NCBI GenBank assembly: GCA_948470475.1
Contig: OX419345.1
Coordinates: 13,052,117-13,116,116 of the forward strand
Direction: 5' to 3'
From: Galaxea fascicularis
Taxonomy: Eukaryota > Cnidaria > Anthozoa > Scleractinia > Euphylliidae
DNA: 64,000 nt
Shown one piece after another: positions 59,920 through 64,000 of the stretch. Every line of letters starts with the position of its first letter. The first letter of the stretch is position 1. Under the pieces are notes generated by a model. It saw nothing but the letters and a program-made list of their open reading frames with translations, made no database searches and was not told where the DNA came from. Made by a program: the position numbers and the translations under genes.

Positions 59920-60096
59920 TCAGCTCTTAAACTCTCTTTCCTTCTCAACAAGACAATTTCTCAGGGCCTCAACTGCTCTGGATTGCTTGGCCTGTGCATT
60001 TTGTATGGCAGTGTTTTTGGCTTGTTGGTATGCACCAATATTAAATTGACGCTTTCTTTTCACTCCACGCGGTGTGCATTCAAGGCTATTTGGCAT
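59920..60096 (-). CDS. Possible small ORF or last exon (58 residues)
   Basis: The minus frame from ATG 60096 to TGA 59920 reads PRGVKRKRQFNIGAYQQAK and then a Gln/Ala/Glu-rich helix (NAQAKQSRAVEALRN). An acceptor-like caaatag precedes it at 60087-60093, so it may be a terminal exon. The basic-then-amphipathic layout is protein-like. Product not recognised; no upstream exon was identified. Confidence 0.3.
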   Translation of the reverse strand: MPNSLECTPRGVKRKRQFNIGAYQQAKNTAIQNAQAKQSRAVEALRNCLVEKEREFKS

Positions 60097-60356
60097 GTAA
60101 AATCAAACTTTCTAACAGAGGAAGAATCGAACTAAAATCCTATCATTTTAATTTTTTGTCATAAACTACATACAGCCCCAACATCAAGTTAAAACCCCAG
60201 CTTTCGCTGCCCACTTTGACAGGTAAATTGTCTTCGTTCACAACTCCAAACATGCTTTAAACAAGGACACTTCAAGAATAACCCTGAGTTTACATATAAA
60301 AACAAAGCTTGCCTCCTCTAGGAAATGAATTTGCCTGCTATTTCTCTCTTCCTGGT

Positions 60357-60566
60357 ACCCAGTCTTCACACGGCGAGATTTTTCTTGGTAGGCCTGGAGG
60401 GGAGAAGTTCCGACCAGATGCCCTAAGGTGCATTTTGTTCACCAATTACTGGAATTTTTTTAGACGCTCTGGTGACCGATTTGAGTGGTGGTTTGGCCCG
60501 GCCGGCGTGACTGCTAGTCCTGTGCAAAGAAGATTAATCAATATTGTTAAAAGGAGATTAACATAA
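60357..60566 (+). CDS. Possible exon, unrecognised
   Basis: The open frame after the acceptor-like ttcctggtacccag contains FLGRPGGEKFRPDALRC, RSGDRFEWWFGPAGVT and PVQRRLINIVKRR before a stop. Composition is protein-like but I do not know the family. It could be a decayed transposon or retrogene piece. Confidence 0.25.
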   Translation, partial: TQSSHGEIFLGRPGGEKFRPDALRCILFTNYWNFFRRSGDRFEWWFGPAGVTASPVQRRLINIVKRRLT

Positions 60567-60569
60567 GGG

Positions 60570-61430
60570 GAAAAGGTAATAACTAATTAAGGTCTCATGA
60601 AAATACCGTAGAAACGAAGTTTAAAATTATTTGCATGATGAAGGATAATAAGAGAATCTAAATTGGAAAGTCAGTTATGTCTTAATAATCAATATTTAAG
60701 AAGCTGTCTCTCTAAGAACCACCCACTCAATTTCGCTTAAAATATAATTTTTCCTGAAACTCTGGCAACTGAAGGACTTTACTAAGGTTACAATAAAAAG
60801 AGATTTGTTTTGATTCGAAATGATTTTCTAGTCGTGTTAGGAGCCATTTAATATTTCGTCGCATCAGGGCCCGTCGCGCCGTCTCCAAAAGCATAAAATT
60901 GGCATTTTTCGTCATTTGCAACATCTAGTAATTTTGCTCATAAACCTTTCTAGTTTTCCAACAGACTAACCAATTTTGTCTTAATTTAAGCGGCAAGACG
61001 AAATCAAGCATATTACTGAACACTATAAAACGCCATCGAACGATGGCTGGAAATGACCTTCATTAAGAGGCTAATTTTTAAAACTTGGGACCTAGCTGAA
61101 ACCTCTAGTCTACACAGCCGCAAACAGTTATATATTCTCACCAGGCCCACTCACACACAAAGATGCACTAAGATATGGGAGAATTGGCCCGAGGCAGCTT
61201 GCGAGCGGAGGCCATGAGAGAATATATTCCACCGTTGCGCGGGGAGAAGGGAGGGGCGAAATCTCCTAGCACGGGTCTAGAGACCTTAACCTTTGCTGGA
61301 ACTGACTGAATAAACAAGGGACTGCTCTTAAATAGAGCAGAAACGCCCATGAGAATGACAAAGTGCACGCTCACTACAAGTAATGATGTAAACGAAGTTA
61401 CTAGTCGTTCACGAGAATCTCTGTGGTATT
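60570..61430. other. Intergenic, nothing recognised
   Basis: No exon or transposon end could be supported in this stretch. Confidence 0.35.
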
Positions 61431-61439
61431 CAGTAAAGG

Positions 61440-62195
61440 TCCACTAATAGTTATGAACCCCTGCAAACTGTAGATCACAGCAAACACCTTGGAGTTGAAC
61501 TATCCAGTGATCTAAATTGGGATGTTCATATTGCTGGCATTATAGGCAAAGCCAACAGATCTCTTGGCTTTATAAGAAGAACTCCTAAATAAGTGCCCTG
61601 AACATGTAAAGGAGCAAGCCTATCTTGCTTTAGTTAGACCACAGCTTGAGTATGGCTCCTGTACATGGGACCCGTACATTCAAAAACAGATAAAGGACCT
61701 TGAGAGTGTGCAGAGACGCGCGGCACGTTTTGTTAAAAATGAATATAGCACCATTCCTGGATCTGTCACGAAAATTCTGAATGATCTGAAATGGCCAACA
61801 CTCAAGGACAGAAGGAAATTGGCACGACTCACAAAGATGTTTAAAGTAGTTTCTGGTCTATCAGCGATACAATTTCCACCCTATATATTATTTAAAAGGC
61901 GACAGGGCACTAGGCAATTCCATCCCAAGAAATTCATTCAAGTTGGTGCTAAAACAAACAAATACCAACACAGTTTTATTGTCCGTACAATCAGAGACTG
62001 GAACTCCTTACCAAATAGTATCATTGAGAAGCAGTCACCAGAAGCTTTCAAAAAGGCCGTCATGTGCCATCTTTCAAAACACTGACGTTTTAACTTAATA
62101 CTCGCACTATAATTGTATGATGCACATGCACATCTGCTTATCTGCCGTGATGGAATATACCCTTTGCAGATTATACGATTAGAATTAGAATTATG
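61440..62195 (+). mobile_element. LINE reverse-transcriptase 3' remnant
   Basis: The frame reads LGVELSSDLNWDVHI and RSLGFIRRTP, shifts near 61590, then VRPQLEYGSCTWDP. It continues as a 125-codon open stretch with MQRRAARFVKNEYS and RTIRDWNSLPNSI, the standard C-terminus of CR1/Jockey-group LINEs. The AT-rich GATTAGAATTAGAATTATGA end (about 62178) looks like the LINE 3' repeat tail. Confidence 0.8.
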
Positions 62196-62796
62196 ATCTG
62201 GGCAGGTTATGTGGGTACAGCTCTTTAAAACACAGTTTGAGCGGTGGCAGCACAGGCCACCCAATCGTAGTGGAACGTTCAGGAATGATGGCGGGACCCT
62301 ATGTTGCAGACAGTTCGAAAGGAGGTGGGAATGGCGGATACGGATTTGACCCGTTGTAGATATTAGTGGTATAAACCATAACAATGTGAAAATATAATAG
62401 CATTTATCTTTATGTTAAGGGTTTACTCAGTTGTCTTGTACACTCAATAGCCTAATTTCGCGTTTCATTTGGACGTGAAAATTGTAGAACACTGAGTCGA
62501 CTTGAAGTTGTTCTTATAAGCCATATTATAGAGAGCAGAATTCACTTGCAAATGGCCCGAAATTTTGCCTGTTGAGTGGACAGAAGAACAGAGAAACCAA
62601 GATAAATTTTATGATATTGACATTATGATCATACAACTGCCTACAGCAGTTCAAATCCCCAGTTACTCATATGCTTGGCAGGATCAGTAAACGACCAGTC
62701 GAGTGAGAAGACTGGCACGAGAAGTTACAAATCACGAAGTTGCCTTTGTTCAAGTGATCCTAGCTGGAAGACCTGGAAGTAATCTCGCTTCTGAGG

Positions 62797-63478
62797 ATGA
62801 ATTTTGCAATTTATGCGGACCCCAGTCCCTCACCAGTTTGTCTGAAAGTTGCTGAAACTTGTGAGGTAATCTAAATTTATGTTATTCATAGAGTATGTCT
62901 TTGAAGTTGAAGGTTTTGCGTCCAAACAAGTTTAAGTACGTTATGATCTCTTGTTTTCGCAATGGCCGACAGGCTGTTGTGAGCACAGCGACGTCAAGCA
63001 TCCCAGCACCGCTTCCTTTGGTAGCGTGGTCTACAACAAAGGCACCTGTAAACGAGGGGAGACTGTACAAAACGGATGGCAAAAGGAGAGCTCGGAATGT
63101 TGAAAGCAGTCGAAAATATCGGAAAAGAAGGTAAATGTAATGAAACCTTTACATGCTGTAAGCAAACAAACACTGGCCACGTCTTTGAAAGGAGAAACTT
63201 AATGATGACCTTGAAATTGGAACCCGTTTTCGAAGAAATTCAGGTTCAAACTAAAATCTAAACTGTCACAGAAAGACAGACAATTCAAATTTAATTGTCG
63301 TTTCTTTGCTGTCAACAGAAGGGAACGCTTTCAAAGTCTGGAACACGCCAACAAACGTCTCCAGGAACAAATTGAAGAAATAGAGAGACAACTGCAGCAG
63401 CTTAATTATGCTTTCGGGTTATTTGTGCAGCACGCAGAATGCTGTTCACACTGTTGTAACATCAGATTAGGTGAATGA
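62797..63478 (+). CDS. bZIP transcription factor, three exons
   Basis: Exons 62797-62865, 62892-63130 and 63319-63478 join to 155 residues plus TGA. Donors are gtaatc and gtaaat, acceptors ttcatag and caacag, with phases 0 and 2 consistent. The first intron is only 26 bp, which is unusually short. If it is not spliced, translation would start at ATG 62895 instead. The basic region RRARNVESSRKYRKRR spans the exon 2/3 junction. The leucine zipper has L/L/I/L at heptad spacing (LEHANKRLQEQIEEIERQLQ). The tail is FVQHAECCSHCC. An H-x-x-C after the zipper recalls AP-1/ATF/BATF proteins, while NxxSSxxYR also resembles ATF4, so the subfamily is open. bZIP proteins dimerise and bind DNA in the nucleus. 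Confidence 0.82.
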
Positions 63479-63650
63479 AGACCTTGTAAGCCTGCAATTT
63501 GAAACGATTATGTTTGTTCAGACATCGAATGTTAAGAAAAGCGATCTTTGAAAATCATTAGCTGATCACAATAGCTGAATTTATTACAAGGAAAACATTG
63601 TTCCTCGTTACTTTGATTTCGCTCATGCATTCAAAAGAGTAATATAATTA

Positions 63651-63656
63651 AATAAA
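63651..63656 (+). terminator. Poly(A) signal AATAAA of the bZIP gene
   Basis: AATAAA lies 173 bp after the stop codon and is followed by a T-rich stretch (GTTGCTCTTTTTC). This is a usual distance for a short 3' UTR. Confidence 0.6.
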
Positions 63657-63659
63657 GTT

Positions 63660-64000
63660 GCTCTTTTTCAGCCTGGCTTTGTATTTTTCGTGTCTACTTG
63701 GTATTTACCAATCACAGCTTTTAACGTATAACGCATTTGACACTCCTTTCTTAAATCAACAGAGTGCTGGTACTAGCCCCTTAGTGGAATAGTGTCAACG
63801 GTTTGCAAGCAGTTTTCCGTCTTCATTTAATTTCTAATTACTAAAAACGTATTCGATTTCAATCTCGCAATAGCCCCCACAAGTTTGGTATGAAGTCTTC
63901 AAAAAACAAGATAAATCCAACGAATATAACCCTTCTTTGAAAAACTGAAGGTCAAGTGTTACCCATTGACTGATCACATCCCTGTGTACTTTGAGTTGTT
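63660..64000. other. Window end, nothing recognised
   Basis: No gene, repeat end or RNA was identified in the last 340 bases. Confidence 0.4.

Noticed and set aside
59453..60049. Two overlapping frames on opposite strands starting MKWRLLRGN
   Set aside because: They are mirror products of the 59579-59734 hairpin.

Overview
The window is animal nuclear DNA, most likely from an anthozoan cnidarian and probably a stony coral. It is AT-rich, its genes are cut by many small GT-AG introns, and every gene-free stretch is full of small inverted-repeat DNA transposons, tRNA-derived SINE pieces and decayed LINE and Gypsy copies. It also carries an intronless HEPN-NB-ARC-TPR gene of a type expanded in cnidarians. 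The lineage is inferred; no marker gene is present.

Layout. (1) 1-4028 (+): the last three exons of a gene that begins before the window; product not recognised. (2) 4029-10337: no gene, several MITEs and an inverted SINE. (3) 10338-47404 (-): a complete TRIM37 gene, an E3 ubiquitin ligase, rebuilt here as 28 coding exons with consistent splice phases (988 residues: RING, B-box, coiled coil, MATH, acidic and Ser-rich tail). Its introns hold most of the mobile DNA, including a degenerate Gypsy retrotransposon (about 33.4-39.05 kb) that itself carries a hAT-like MITE. (4) 47405-53461: a pogo-like element, LINE fragments and a nest of Mutator-like elements. (5) 53462-56263 (+): a single-exon 933-residue HEPN-NB-ARC-TPR protein, likely an innate-immune or cell-death type sensor. 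(6) 56264-62796: gene-poor, with a hAT-like MITE, a long hairpin and a LINE 3' end. (7) 62797-63478 (+): a compact three-exon bZIP transcription factor with a poly(A) signal. The genes share no obvious pathway.

The most interesting signal is a group of four terminal-inverted-repeat elements with TAG...CTA ends and exact 9-bp target duplications (15688-16858, 25193-26095, 52252-52349, 52247-52612). Such duplications are typical of Mutator-like elements. The first has perfect 87-bp inverted repeats and encloses the first exon of a RecQ-like helicase on one strand and a small CxxC-containing ORF on the other. It looks like an internally deleted copy of a two-gene transposon that uses a helicase. 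The third is an almost perfect 98-bp palindrome made of nothing but related inverted repeats, and it lies inside the fourth.
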